A stretch of DNA of 64,000 bases from an uncultured Clostridia bacterium. Its GTDB lineage: Bacteria > Bacillota > Clostridia > Oscillospirales > Ruminococcaceae. Made by a program: the position numbers and the translations under genes. This document shows, piece after piece, positions 1 through 7,197 of the stretch. The stretch is taken from positions 1 to 64,000 of the forward strand of contig CANPZC010000010.1 in NCBI GenBank assembly GCA_947589355.1, in the 5' to 3' direction. The first letter of the stretch is position 1; every line of letters begins with the position of its first letter. Under the pieces are notes generated by a model. It saw nothing but the letters and a program-made list of their open reading frames with translations, did not search any database and was not told the origin of the DNA.

Positions 1-63
1 GTTTTACTGTCCGCGCTCCTGCCGCATGAGCATAGCGCAAACGCCATTGCAAAAGCCGCTATT
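1..63 (-). pseudogene. 5' part of a second lipoprotein gene copy (window edge)
   Basis: The first 63 bases closely match the signal-peptide region of the lipoprotein gene that starts at 984 (compare 904-967). Read on the minus strand they encode IAAFAMAFALCSCGRSADSK, which contains the same LCSC lipobox. The usual MKKITAT start is missing: upstream of the match the sequence runs straight into the 3' end of the 85-984 gene. The nearest in-frame ATG is the internal Met before AFALCSC. This is either a tandem paralogue that uses an internal start or a duplication remnant. The rest lies outside the window, so intactness cannot be judged. Confidence 0.6.
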
Positions 64-84
64 GGGTTATATATTGTTCGATCG

Positions 85-984
85 TTAGTTGTTGACAAAC
101 CATATAGAATAATCGTAGTCAGATATTAACACATATATGCTAAATTCTATTTCAGGAAATGAATCGCTATCGCACAACAAACCATACAAGCCATAATCTA
201 CAACTCCATAGCAATACGAGCGATATGCACGTGCCCACCAATACAATTCCTCTTCGCTTTCACCCCAGCTCTCACTCCATAAACACGAACTAGCAATATA
301 TGCATTATAATGAGCATATTCAAAGCCAAGATTGTTGTTTGTTGTCAAAGATAATGCATCCGGCACATTTAGTGTTTCAAGAGACCTGGTCGGTTCAACA
401 CCAAAATACTTTAGTGCCTCTACATCCGGACCATCGGAATTAAACTCAAGCTTTCCGCTTTTGCCATTATACTTATCATATGCATATTGAATAATATCAT
501 CTTGAATAGCGATCAAGTCATCCTTTGTAGGACAGTTTCTGCGAAATCTGTCATAGCTTGCAAGTATGCCGGTGATCTTGTATTGGCTGTCGTCTTTCTT
601 ATTGGTCGTGGTCGTTTTCTTGGCAGTAGTGGTCGTTTGTGCCTTGGTGGTAGTCTCAGCCTTTGTTGTTGTCTTCGCCGTTGTGCTCGCAGCCTCGGTC
701 GTAGTAGGTTCAGCAGTTGTGGTCACTACCTCCGAAACTGTCGTCGTCGTCATTACATCTGCCGTGGTGGTGTTCTCAGGAGTGGTCGTTTCGCTTTCTG
801 GGGTGGTCGTGGTGGTCGGCTCGCTCTGAGGCGCAGTGGTCACAGCCGCTGTATCTGCCGCAGTTGCCGCCGTGGTAACTTCGCTAGGCAGAGCTTCGGC
901 TGCTTCACTGTCCGCACTCCTGCCGCACGAGCATAGCGCAAACGCCATCGTAAAAGCCGCTATTGTTGCTGTTATCTTTTTCAT
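85..984 (-). CDS. Thr-rich surface lipoprotein, function unknown
   Basis: 299 residues. The N-terminus MKKITATIAAFTMAFALCSC is a lipoprotein signal with a lipobox ending at Cys20, so export and lipid anchoring are expected. Residues about 30-130 are a Thr/Ala/Glu-rich linker of TTT, TTE and TTK repeats of the kind that spaces a domain away from the membrane. The C-terminal part (about 135-299) is a globular, Tyr/Trp-rich domain (SWGESEEELYWWARAYRSYC) that I do not recognise. The start is set by GAGGCG six bases before the ATG. The start of a near-identical gene lies just downstream (1-63), suggesting a tandem family. Confidence 0.8.
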   Translation of the reverse strand: MKKITATIAAFTMAFALCSCGRSADSEAAEALPSEVTTAATAADTAAVTTAPQSEPTTTTTPESETTTPENTTTADVMTTTTVSEVVTTTAEPTTTEAASTTAKTTTKAETTTKAQTTTTAKKTTTTNKKDDSQYKITGILASYDRFRRNCPTKDDLIAIQDDIIQYAYDKYNGKSGKLEFNSDGPDVEALKYFGVEPTRSLETLNVPDALSLTTNNNLGFEYAHYNAYIASSCLWSESWGESEEELYWWARAYRSYCYGVVDYGLYGLLCDSDSFPEIEFSIYVLISDYDYSIWFVNN

Positions 985-1002
985 GTTATTCGCCTCGAAT
1001 CG

Positions 1003-1614
1003 TTAAAACAGCTCGGGGTGGTTTTCAAGAGAATCTTCCTCTGTTATCTCGCGAACAGCACGGCATGGCACGCCCACCGCAAAAGTGTTCGGCGGAATAT
1101 CCCTTGTCACAACACTGCCTGCGCCAATAACGCAGCCCTCGCCTATCGTCACGCCGCCGCAAATGGTAACGTTGCCGGCTATCCAGCAGTTGCTGCCGAT
1201 AGTTACGGGTCTGGCGTACTCCTTGTCTGTAAATGTTCCGTCCAATTTTTTGTACTGATTTCTGTCCTGCCAGCGCAGTGGGTGCACCGGCGTGAGGATC
1301 GAAACATTAGGCCCGAAAAACACGTTGTCGCCAATGGTGACTGGGCAGCAGTCAACGCAGGTGAAGTTGAAGTTTGCGTACACATTTTTACCCACTTTGG
1401 TAAAGCAGCCGTAGTCGAACTGTATCGGCCCTTGCAGGTAAACATCGTCATTTATGCCCAGCTCTTTTATTATCTCGCCGCGGCGCCGATCGGTCTCGGG
1501 CAGGGCATTGTAGCTTGTGCACAGCGTGTGAGCCTTTTCGCGCAGCCGTGCAAGTTCGCTGTCCGAGGGATCGTATATCTTGCCTGCCAGCATTTTTTCT
1601 TTTTCGGTATTCAT
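1003..1614 (-). CDS. Maltose/galactoside O-acetyltransferase family protein
   Basis: 203 residues from the ATG at 1614, preceded by GGAGAG. A longer reading frame upstream has no ribosome site. The N-terminal helical cap (MLAGKIYDPSDSELARLREK) and the left-handed beta-helix of hexapeptide repeats (VTIGDNVFFGPNVSILTP, VTIGSNCWIAGNVTICGG, VTIGEGCVIGAGSVV) are typical of the Maa/LacA acetyltransferases, which transfer acetyl from acetyl-CoA to sugar hydroxyls as trimers. The catalytic His is probably that in TPVHPLRWQDR. The length matches the family. The true sugar acceptor cannot be read from sequence. Confidence 0.9.
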   Translation of the reverse strand: MNTEKEKMLAGKIYDPSDSELARLREKAHTLCTSYNALPETDRRRGEIIKELGINDDVYLQGPIQFDYGCFTKVGKNVYANFNFTCVDCCPVTIGDNVFFGPNVSILTPVHPLRWQDRNQYKKLDGTFTDKEYARPVTIGSNCWIAGNVTICGGVTIGEGCVIGAGSVVTRDIPPNTFAVGVPCRAVREITEEDSLENHPELF

Positions 1615-1717
1615 TTGTATCTCTCCGTTTCTGCGAATTTCTTTATTATAAGTATAACAAAATTTCTGCAAAAACGCAAGGGGTGGTCGCACGGTAGATA
1701 GGATCTGCAAAAAAGTC

Positions 1718-1746
1718 TTGACAAATAGTTTTTCATGGTGTATAAT
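1718..1746 (+). promoter_or_regulatory. Promoter of the antitoxin RNA
   Basis: TTGACA at 1718-1723 and TATAAT at 1741-1746 with a 17-base spacer, a full sigma-A consensus. It fires rightward into a short non-coding stretch that ends in a terminator at 1811-1847, so the product is an RNA of about 95 nt. Confidence 0.85.
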
Positions 1747-1752
1747 ATAAAT

Positions 1753-1847
1753 AGAAAAAGGAGCACCGGCTTAGACTAAGCGGTTGCTTCCCTAGCTTTC
1801 ACGATTAGAAATAACCGCAATGCTTTGGTCGGCTGCGGTTATTTTTT
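1753..1847 (+). ncRNA. Putative antitoxin RNA of a type I toxin-antitoxin locus
   Basis: This short transcript is bounded by a consensus promoter and an intrinsic terminator and has no credible reading frame. It converges on the mRNA of a 26-residue hydrophobic peptide (1839-1919), and the two share the terminator hairpin, so their 3' ends are complementary. This is the arrangement of Fst/par and TxpA/RatA loci. Its 5' part (1761-1793) carries a motif that recurs near the 5' end of the toxin mRNA. Confidence 0.65.
1811..1847 (+). terminator. Bidirectional terminator shared by toxin and antitoxin
   Basis: The stem ATAACCGCA (1811-1819) pairs with TGCGGTTAT (1834-1842), followed by a T-run at 1842-1847 on the plus strand. 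The minus strand has a weaker T-rich tail. The toxin stop codon (1839-1841) lies inside the stem. Confidence 0.85.
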
Positions 1848-1919
1848 ATGTATGTTCTTAATAATCTCGTTTATCAACGCGAGGATTATTATAAGCAATA
1901 CTGCCGTAGCAATATCCAT
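1839..1919 (-). CDS. Small hydrophobic toxin, Fst/TxpA-like (type I TA)
   Basis: 26 codons. The peptide begins MDIATAVLLIIILALINE and ends IIKNIHKK: a single transmembrane helix followed by a basic tail, the plan of the Fst/TxpA/'holin-like' membrane toxins. The ATG at 1919 has GGGGG eight bases upstream; an in-frame ATG six bases earlier sits too close to that site. It has its own promoter (2001-2030). Its 3' end overlaps a convergent small RNA through a common terminator. Family membership is inferred from architecture and peptide character, not from a database match. Confidence 0.75.
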   Translation of the reverse strand: MDIATAVLLIIILALINEIIKNIHKK

Positions 1920-1956
1920 ACACATAGCCCCCTTTCTTCCTCAGACTGAGGGTAAG

Positions 1957-1995
1957 AGGGAAACAACCGCTCCGTTAAGTCCAGTTCCGGTGCTG
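1957..1995 (-). repeat. Inverted 5'-UTR motif shared by toxin mRNA and antitoxin RNA
   Basis: The minus strand from 1995 to 1957 reads CAGCACCGG, then a spacer, then GCGGTTGTTTCCCT. The plus strand at 1761-1793 reads GAGCACCGG, a spacer, then GCGGTTGCTTCCCT. Because the copies are inverted, both RNAs carry the same sense sequence instead of complementary stretches. Confidence 0.7.
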
Positions 1996-2000
1996 TAAAT

Positions 2001-2030
2001 ATTATACCACATCCCGTCGATACTTGTCAA
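2001..2030 (-). promoter_or_regulatory. Promoter of the small toxin mRNA
   Basis: On the minus strand TTGACA (2030-2025) and TATAAT (2006-2001) are separated by 18 bases. The leader to the toxin ATG would be about 75 nt. Confidence 0.8.
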
Positions 2031-2047
2031 CCCACGCCGAATAATAT

Positions 2048-2083
2048 CCCCTGCCCACGTCATCGTAAGCAGGGGTATTTTTT
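2048..2083 (+). terminator. Terminator hairpin between toxin promoter and acyl-CoA synthetase gene
   Basis: CCCCTGC (2048-2054) pairs with GCAGGGG (2069-2075), with a T-rich run to 2083. The better T-run is on the plus strand, but the hairpin also lies seven bases beyond the minus-strand synthetase gene and could end that transcript. Confidence 0.65.
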
Positions 2084-2089
2084 GTACAC

Positions 2090-3736
2090 TTATCCTTTGT
2101 TCTGCGAGGCAACAAGGCTCTCTCCGCAGTATATCTCGCGCAGTTTCGGCTTTTCTATCTTGCCTGTGGCGTTGCGCGGAATAGCCGCAAAAATGAACTT
2201 GTGCGGCCTCTTGTAACGCGGCAAACCGTTGCAGAATTTCTCCATTTCCTCCTCGGTGCATTCACAGCCCGGCTTTATCTCAACTATCGCGGCAGCGATC
2301 TCGCCCAAACGCTTGTCGGGCAAGCCTATAACAGCAACGTCTTTCACCTTGTCGCTGCGGCGTATAAAATCTTCTATCTGCACGGGGTAAAGGTTCTCGC
2401 CGCCCGAAATAATAACGTCCTTTTTGCGGTCAACAAGGAAAATAAACCCGTCCTCGTCCTCCTGCGCCATGTCGCCCGTTAGCAGCCAGCCGTCTTTCAG
2501 CACCTCGCCGGTCGCCTTTTCATCGTTGAAGTAACACTCCATCACGCCGGGGCCTTTAACGCACAGCTCGCCCACTTTTCCGCGCTCAACCGTGTTGCCG
2601 TTTTCGTCAATTATCTTCGTCTGCCAGCCGTAGCCTGCCTTGCCTATCGCGCCTACTTTATGTACGTTCTCAACGCCCAGATGTACGCAGCCCGGGCCTA
2701 TCGACTCGCTCAAACCGTAGTTCGTGTCGTACTGATGATGCGGAAACTTCGCCAACCAGCGCGTTATAAGGCTCGGCGGAACAGGCTGCGCGCCTATGTG
2801 CATGAGCCTCCACTGTGAAAGCTCGTATTTGCTAAGATCTATGTCACCCCTGTCAATGGCGTCCAGAATATCCTGCGCCCACGGCACTAAAAGCCAGACT
2901 ATCGTGCATTTTTCTTTCGATACGGTCTCAATTATCATCTCGGGTTTAACACCGCGCAGCAAAACCGACTTCGCCCCAACAAGGAACGAGCCGAACCAGT
3001 GCATCTTTGCGCCCGTGTGGTAAAGCGGCGGTATGCACAGAAAAACATCGTCTTTCGTCTGCCCATGGTGATTCTGCTCCACCTCGCACGACTGCATCAG
3101 ACTTCTGTGCTTGTGCAGAATTGCCTTCGGAAAGCCCGTCGTGCCCGATGAAAAATATATCGCAGCAAAGTCATCATCAGTCAGCTTTATGTCGGGCGAA
3201 ATACTCGAGCAGTTCGCCACCAGCTGGTCGTAATCCTCCGCAAAAGAGGGGCACGCGCTGTCAACACCCCCGCCAACATAAAACAGCAGGCGGTTCTTTA
3301 TAATGTCGTCAGCTATCTCCTCTACCCTGCCTATAAACGCAGGCCCAAACACCAGCACATCGCATTGCGCCAGATCAAGGCAATATTTTATCTCGTCGCT
3401 CGTGTACCTGAAATTCAGCGGCACCGCAAGCGCACCCGTTTTCAGTACGCCAAAGTAAATGGGCAGCCATTCAAGGCAGTTCATAAGCAAAATGCCTACC
3501 TTGTCGCCCTTTTTAATACCGCGGCTCAAAAGCAGGTTCGCAAAGCGGTTCGCCTTTTCGTTGAATACGCCCCACGTTATCTCGCGGCGGTAGTGGCAAA
3601 ACTCGCCCGGCTCAATAAGCTCATATTCGCGCCATGTTACGCGCCTTTTCTCCTGTATCTCGGGGTTTACCTCCACCAGCGCGATGTCACCGCCGAACTT
3701 CGCCGCGTTGCGTTCAAGTATCTCGGTAATGGGCAT
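2090..3736 (-). CDS. AMP-dependent acyl-CoA synthetase/ligase
   Basis: 548 residues, normal length for ANL-superfamily ligases, which adenylate a carboxylic acid with ATP and pass it to coenzyme A. Diagnostic motifs are present: the P-loop YFSSGTTGFPKAI near residue 197, YGLSESIG, the hinge region GWLLTGDMAQEDEDGFIFLV with DRKKDVIISGGENLYP, and the C-terminal Lys in GKIEKPK. The closest family style is medium/long-chain fatty-acyl-CoA synthetase, but the substrate cannot be fixed. It has an AAGGAG site before the ATG at 3736 and appears monocistronic. Confidence 0.92.
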   Translation of the reverse strand: MPITEILERNAAKFGGDIALVEVNPEIQEKRRVTWREYELIEPGEFCHYRREITWGVFNEKANRFANLLLSRGIKKGDKVGILLMNCLEWLPIYFGVLKTGALAVPLNFRYTSDEIKYCLDLAQCDVLVFGPAFIGRVEEIADDIIKNRLLFYVGGGVDSACPSFAEDYDQLVANCSSISPDIKLTDDDFAAIYFSSGTTGFPKAILHKHRSLMQSCEVEQNHHGQTKDDVFLCIPPLYHTGAKMHWFGSFLVGAKSVLLRGVKPEMIIETVSKEKCTIVWLLVPWAQDILDAIDRGDIDLSKYELSQWRLMHIGAQPVPPSLITRWLAKFPHHQYDTNYGLSESIGPGCVHLGVENVHKVGAIGKAGYGWQTKIIDENGNTVERGKVGELCVKGPGVMECYFNDEKATGEVLKDGWLLTGDMAQEDEDGFIFLVDRKKDVIISGGENLYPVQIEDFIRRSDKVKDVAVIGLPDKRLGEIAAAIVEIKPGCECTEEEMEKFCNGLPRYKRPHKFIFAAIPRNATGKIEKPKLREIYCGESLVASQNKG

Positions 3737-3863
3737 AAAAATTTCTCCTTTATTTTTTTGTATTTTATGTATTTAAAGATTTAACGCTTTCAAACTTTTA
3801 CACTTTATATTATGACACTTTTTTCTCCGCTTGTCAAGATTAAAATTTTCTTGTAAGAAATAC

Positions 3864-3892
3864 TTGACAACCGCGCCGCAGTATGTTACAAT
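3864..3892 (+). promoter_or_regulatory. Promoter of the nitrogenase-like operon
   Basis: TTGACA (3864-3869), 17-base spacer, TACAAT (3887-3892). It is followed by about 175 nt of structured leader before the first gene at 4068. Confidence 0.8.
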
Positions 3893-3894
3893 AT

Positions 3895-4054
3895 ATATGC
3901 TAATGCACCTGACACCGAAATTTTTATTGAGGTGAAAGCGGCAAACAGTTAATATTTGCGACTAACCGTAATTAACCGCTTGCGGTTCAGCCGGTACACA
4001 AAGACTGCCTTTGCCCCTTGTGGGTGAGGGCGGTCTTAAATTTTGTATTTTTTT
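3895..4054 (+). ncRNA. Structured leader RNA, riboswitch candidate (class uncertain)
   Basis: The leader contains a hairpin with arms CACCT/AGGTG (about 3906-3935), GTGAAAGCGGCAAACAGTT, an ACCGC/GCGGT hairpin (about 3974-3987), and then AGCCGG...GACTGCC directly before an intrinsic terminator. The last element and GGTGAAA loosely recall the B12 box and core of cobalamin riboswitches, and the operon encodes a BtuCDF-like transporter, but the conserved core does not align convincingly. GACTGCC is also the left arm of the terminator, so folding of the leader could compete with termination. I am confident it is regulatory and unsure of the ligand. Confidence 0.5.
4001..4054 (+). terminator. Leader terminator upstream of the nitrogenase-like operon
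   Basis: AAGACTGCC (4001-4009) pairs with GGCGGTCTT (4029-4037), followed by TTTTG and TTTTTTT runs up to 4054. It lies between promoter and first gene, as in attenuators and riboswitch expression platforms. Confidence 0.75.
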
Positions 4055-4067
4055 GAAAGGAAATATC

Positions 4068-4352
4068 ATGGAAAGCATAGAAAACAGAGTTGCCATTATA
4101 GGCATAATAGTTGAAAAAAGTGACAGCGTAGAGGCTTTGAACGCCATTTTGCACGAGTACAGCAGTTATATGATAGGCAGAATGGGCATACCCTACCACG
4201 AGCTGGGTATAAATATAATCAGCGTTGCCGTAAACGCGCCGCAAAGCGTGATAAGCGCGCTTTCGGGCAAAATAGGCAGACTTGACGGCGTATCGGCAAA
4301 GGCTGCGTATTCAAACGTAACATCAAAAAACGGGGCGCGTACCGATGAGTAA
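4068..4352 (+). CDS. TM1266-family small ACT-like protein
   Basis: 94 residues from the ATG at 4068 (AAAGGA six bases upstream). The pattern VAIIGIIVEKSDSVEALNAI, then YMIGRMGIPYHELGINIISV and a SALSGKIGRLDGVSAKAAYS ending matches the TM1266 family, small ferredoxin-fold/ACT-like proteins named 'iron-only hydrogenase system putative regulator'. No hydrogenase gene is nearby. Here it opens an ABC transporter/nitrogenase-like operon, and a second copy of the domain is fused to the operon's ABC ATPase. It overlaps the permease gene by 8 bp. The function is probably regulatory or sensory; the ligand is unknown. Confidence 0.85.
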   Translation: MESIENRVAIIGIIVEKSDSVEALNAILHEYSSYMIGRMGIPYHELGINIISVAVNAPQSVISALSGKIGRLDGVSAKAAYSNVTSKNGARTDE

Positions 4353-5361
4353 AAGCAGGCGAAAAATAGGTGTTTTAGCCGCATTGTTGCTGATAATACT
4401 TCCCGTGATAATATCGATAGCCGCACTTTGCATAGGCAGAATAAGCTACTCCCCCGGCGAGATAATTTCCGCTCTGCGCGATGGCATTTTGGGCAAAGAG
4501 CTTAAAGGCGCGGCTTTGGTGGTCTGGAACATACGCCTGCCGAGAATTCTGCTCGCACTTCTTTGCGGCGCTGGGCTCTCGGTCGCAGGAACAGCGTTTC
4601 AAAGTTTGTTTTCAAATCCGCTCGCCACGCCTGATACATTGGGAGTAGCTTCGGGTACTTCATTCGGCGCGGCAGTAGCAATGCTTTTAGGATTTGGCAT
4701 GATAGGCATTCAGCTCACAGCGTTTGCAGGCGGCATACTCGCAGTTGTGCTGACTTGGCTGGCGGCGTGCGGCAAAGGCGGCAGAAGCGGTCTTAATTCC
4801 GTCGTCCTCGCGGGAATTATGATAGGTTCGCTCTTCTCCGCGCTGGTGTCGCTCGTAAAATTCGTCGCCGATACCGAAACACAGCTGCCTGCCATAACCT
4901 ACTGGCTCATGGGCAGCCTCTCGGGCGCAGGCTATAAATCGCTTGCCCTCGGCGCACCCGTTATTATAATAGGTATCGCAGTGCTTTTCGCACTTCGCTG
5001 GAAGCTCAATATCCTCCCCCTCTCGCAGGACGAAGCAGTTTCGCTCGGCGCGAACATACGCCTTTTGAGGGTAGTCACCATAGTGTGCGCCACAGCCGTT
5101 ACCGCATCGTGCGTTTCAATGTGCGGTCAGGTCGGCTGGGTAGGGCTGCTTATCCCCCACATCTGCCGCATGGCTTTCGGCAGCGACCACCGCAATATCC
5201 TGCCTGCCTCAATATGTATAGGCGCAGCGTTTATGGTCGTTGTAGATACTCTGGCAAGAAGCATTTCAGCCGCGCAAATTCCCATTTCTGTGCTTACCGC
5301 AATAATAGGCGCGCCGTTTTTCATACTGCTTATGCGCCGCAGCGGAGGTGAGAGCCTATGA
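4345..5361 (+). CDS. ABC transporter permease, FecCD/BtuC family
   Basis: 338 residues with about ten hydrophobic segments. The FecCD signature is clear: IRLPRILLALLCGAGLSVAGTAFQSLFSNPLATPDTLG, then GVASGTSFGAA, and near the C-terminus the ATPase-coupling region GWVGLLIPHICRMAFG. The family forms the inner-membrane channel for Fe(III)-siderophore, haem or corrinoid uptake together with a BtuD-like ATPase and a BtuF-like binding protein, both encoded in this operon (5358 and 10329). It overlaps the ATPase gene by 4 bp, implying coupled translation. Substrate is a metal chelate or tetrapyrrole by family, not proven. Confidence 0.92.
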   Translation: MSKSRRKIGVLAALLLIILPVIISIAALCIGRISYSPGEIISALRDGILGKELKGAALVVWNIRLPRILLALLCGAGLSVAGTAFQSLFSNPLATPDTLGVASGTSFGAAVAMLLGFGMIGIQLTAFAGGILAVVLTWLAACGKGGRSGLNSVVLAGIMIGSLFSALVSLVKFVADTETQLPAITYWLMGSLSGAGYKSLALGAPVIIIGIAVLFALRWKLNILPLSQDEAVSLGANIRLLRVVTIVCATAVTASCVSMCGQVGWVGLLIPHICRMAFGSDHRNILPASICIGAAFMVVVDTLARSISAAQIPISVLTAIIGAPFFILLMRRSGGESL

Positions 5362-6413
5362 CTATTGAAGTTAAAAACGGCAGCTTTGCATACGATAAAA
5401 ATGGCGATAAAATGCTCTTTTCCGGCGTTGAATTTTCAGCCTCTAACGGCGATCTTGTAGCAGTTTTAGGGCCCAACGGCGCAGGCAAAACAACGCTTCT
5501 TCGCTGTATTATGGGTATGCTCAAATGGCGCAGCGGCGGCAGCTTTATAGACGGCGAAAGAATTGACAAAATGCCGCCACGCAGCCTTTGGCAAAAGCTT
5601 GCGTATGTTCCGCAGGCAAGAGGTGTTTCTCCCAATTCTACCGTGTTCGATATGGTACTGCTCGGCAGAAACAGCCGCATAGGCGCGTTTTCTCAGCCGA
5701 GTAAAGAGGACATTAAATGTACAGAAGAAATTTTGCAGCAGCTTAAAATATCGCACCTCTCTCAAAAAAGCTGTAGGCAAATAAGCGGCGGCGAACTTCA
5801 GATGACCCTTATCGCACGCGCCTTGGCAAGTCAGCCCGAGATTCTTATTTTAGATGAGCCCGAATCCAACCTTGACTTTCGCAACCAGCTTATAGTGCTT
5901 GATATTCTTTCAAAACTTGCTGACAGCGGCATGATCTGCATTTTCAATACCCACTACCCCGAGCACGCCTTGGGCAGAGCCAACCGCTCTTTGATACTCT
6001 CGCAGGGCGGCAGCGTTTTCGGCGATACCGCTGAAACAGTTACAGAAAGCGCTATCTCAAAGGCATTCGGCGTCCGCGCGGTGATAACCGAGGCTGAGAC
6101 CAAAAGCAACACCTTCCGCACCGTAATTCCTATAGAACTCAGCGACGGCAGCGAAATCGTGAAAACTGCAAGCTCTATAGCCGTAGTTTCAATAATAGTA
6201 AAAGACCGCTCACAAGCGGAAAAAGTAAACAAAATACTGCATAAATACAGCCGCTATACAATAGGCAGAATGGGTCTTCCCTACCGCAAGGGCGGCGAAG
6301 AAACCAACATCATAAATTTAAGTCTCGATGCCCCCGACAGCGAAGTTGCCGCGCTTGTTTCGCAGCTCTCACTTCTCGGCGGCGTTTCGGTAAAGGCTAC
6401 CTATGCGCAGTAA
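5358..6413 (+). CDS. ABC transporter ATPase (BtuD/FecE-like) with C-terminal TM1266-like domain
   Basis: 351 residues, about 90 longer than a normal FecE/BtuD ATPase. Residues 1 to about 250 are a complete ABC domain: Walker A GPNGAGKTT, signature QISGGELQM, Walker B ILILDEPESNLD and the switch His in FNTHYPEHAL. Residues about 272-351 (IAVVSIIVKDRSQAEKVNKI, YTIGRMGLPY, INLSLDAPDSEVAALVSQLS, GVSVKATYAQ) repeat the pattern of the free-standing protein at 4068. The two copies are similar over their whole length, so this is a domain fusion within the operon. The extra domain probably senses a state or ligand and gates transport; this is inference. Confidence 0.9.
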   Translation: MTIEVKNGSFAYDKNGDKMLFSGVEFSASNGDLVAVLGPNGAGKTTLLRCIMGMLKWRSGGSFIDGERIDKMPPRSLWQKLAYVPQARGVSPNSTVFDMVLLGRNSRIGAFSQPSKEDIKCTEEILQQLKISHLSQKSCRQISGGELQMTLIARALASQPEILILDEPESNLDFRNQLIVLDILSKLADSGMICIFNTHYPEHALGRANRSLILSQGGSVFGDTAETVTESAISKAFGVRAVITEAETKSNTFRTVIPIELSDGSEIVKTASSIAVVSIIVKDRSQAEKVNKILHKYSRYTIGRMGLPYRKGGEETNIINLSLDAPDSEVAALVSQLSLLGGVSVKATYAQ

Positions 6414-6440
6414 AATATTACGAATAATGGAGTGTTTCAT

Positions 6441-7196
6441 ATGCTTAAAATAGCAGTTTACGGAAAAGGCGGCATCGGCAAATCCACCACCGTTTCAAAT
6501 GTCGCGGTCGCAATGGCGCAAAAGGGTCTGAAAGTCATGCAGATAGGCTGCGACCCCAAAGCCGACTCAACAATGCTTCTTCGCGGCGAAAAAGATATCC
6601 CAACCGTGCTCGGGCTGGTGAGAGAGCATAAAAACGACTTTACGCTCGAGCAAATGGCAGCTGTCGGCGAGGGCGGCGTGATATGCGTCGAAGCAGGCGG
6701 CCCTACCCCAGGCATGGGGTGCGCAGGCAGAGGAATTATCGCGGCTCTTGAAAAGCTTGAGGAGAAAGGCGCCTATGAAAAGTTTGCGCCCGATATAGTG
6801 CTTTACGATGTCCTCGGCGATGTAGTGTGCGGCGGCTTTTCAATGCCCATGCGCTCGGGCTATGCCGATGCGGTTTTTATTGTAACATCGGGTGAAAACA
6901 TGGCTCTGCACGCAGCTGAGAACATCGCCGCAGCGATAGAGAATTTCCGCGGCAGGGGCTATGCGCGGCTCGGCGGCGTTATACTTAATCGGCGAAATGT
7001 AAAAAACGAGTATGATAAGGTCGCGCAGATGTGTAAAAAAGCGGACACTAAAATTGTCGGCGACCTGCCGCGAAGCGATACCGTCACCGAAGCCGAAGAG
7101 CTTTGCCGCACCGTTGTCGCAGCCTTTCCCGAAAGCGAAATGGCAAAGTGCTATCGCGCGTTGGCTGATGATCTTCTCGCCGAATGTGGTTTTTAG
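6441..7196 (+). CDS. NifH-like nitrogenase iron-protein homologue
   Basis: 251 residues. The start is the ATG at 6441, with GGAG eight bases upstream; the frame also has an upstream GTG. It has the P-loop GKGGIGKST, switch CDPKADST, the Cys of GGPTPGMGCAGRG (the Arg after it corresponds to the ADP-ribosylation site of NifH) and the second Cys in DVLGDVVCGGFSMP. The two Cys are the ligands of the [4Fe-4S] cluster bridging the homodimer. Such proteins deliver electrons, coupled to ATP hydrolysis, to a component-1-like partner, here probably the products at 7857 and 9178. It is shorter than true NifH and lies among transporter genes, so it belongs to the divergent nitrogenase-like groups. Nitrogen fixation is not implied. 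Confidence 0.93.
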   Translation: MLKIAVYGKGGIGKSTTVSNVAVAMAQKGLKVMQIGCDPKADSTMLLRGEKDIPTVLGLVREHKNDFTLEQMAAVGEGGVICVEAGGPTPGMGCAGRGIIAALEKLEEKGAYEKFAPDIVLYDVLGDVVCGGFSMPMRSGYADAVFIVTSGENMALHAAENIAAAIENFRGRGYARLGGVILNRRNVKNEYDKVAQMCKKADTKIVGDLPRSDTVTEAEELCRTVVAAFPESEMAKCYRALADDLLAECGF

Positions 7197-7197
7197 T

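Noticed and set aside
487-936. Val- and Cys/Arg-rich frames opposite the Thr-rich lipoprotein
   Set aside because: These are antisense readings of the repetitive Thr codons.
3895-4009. Firm assignment of the leader as a cobalamin riboswitch
   Set aside because: Only a loose B12-box-like end and GGTGAAA are present; the conserved core does not line up, so it is kept as a candidate of unknown class.
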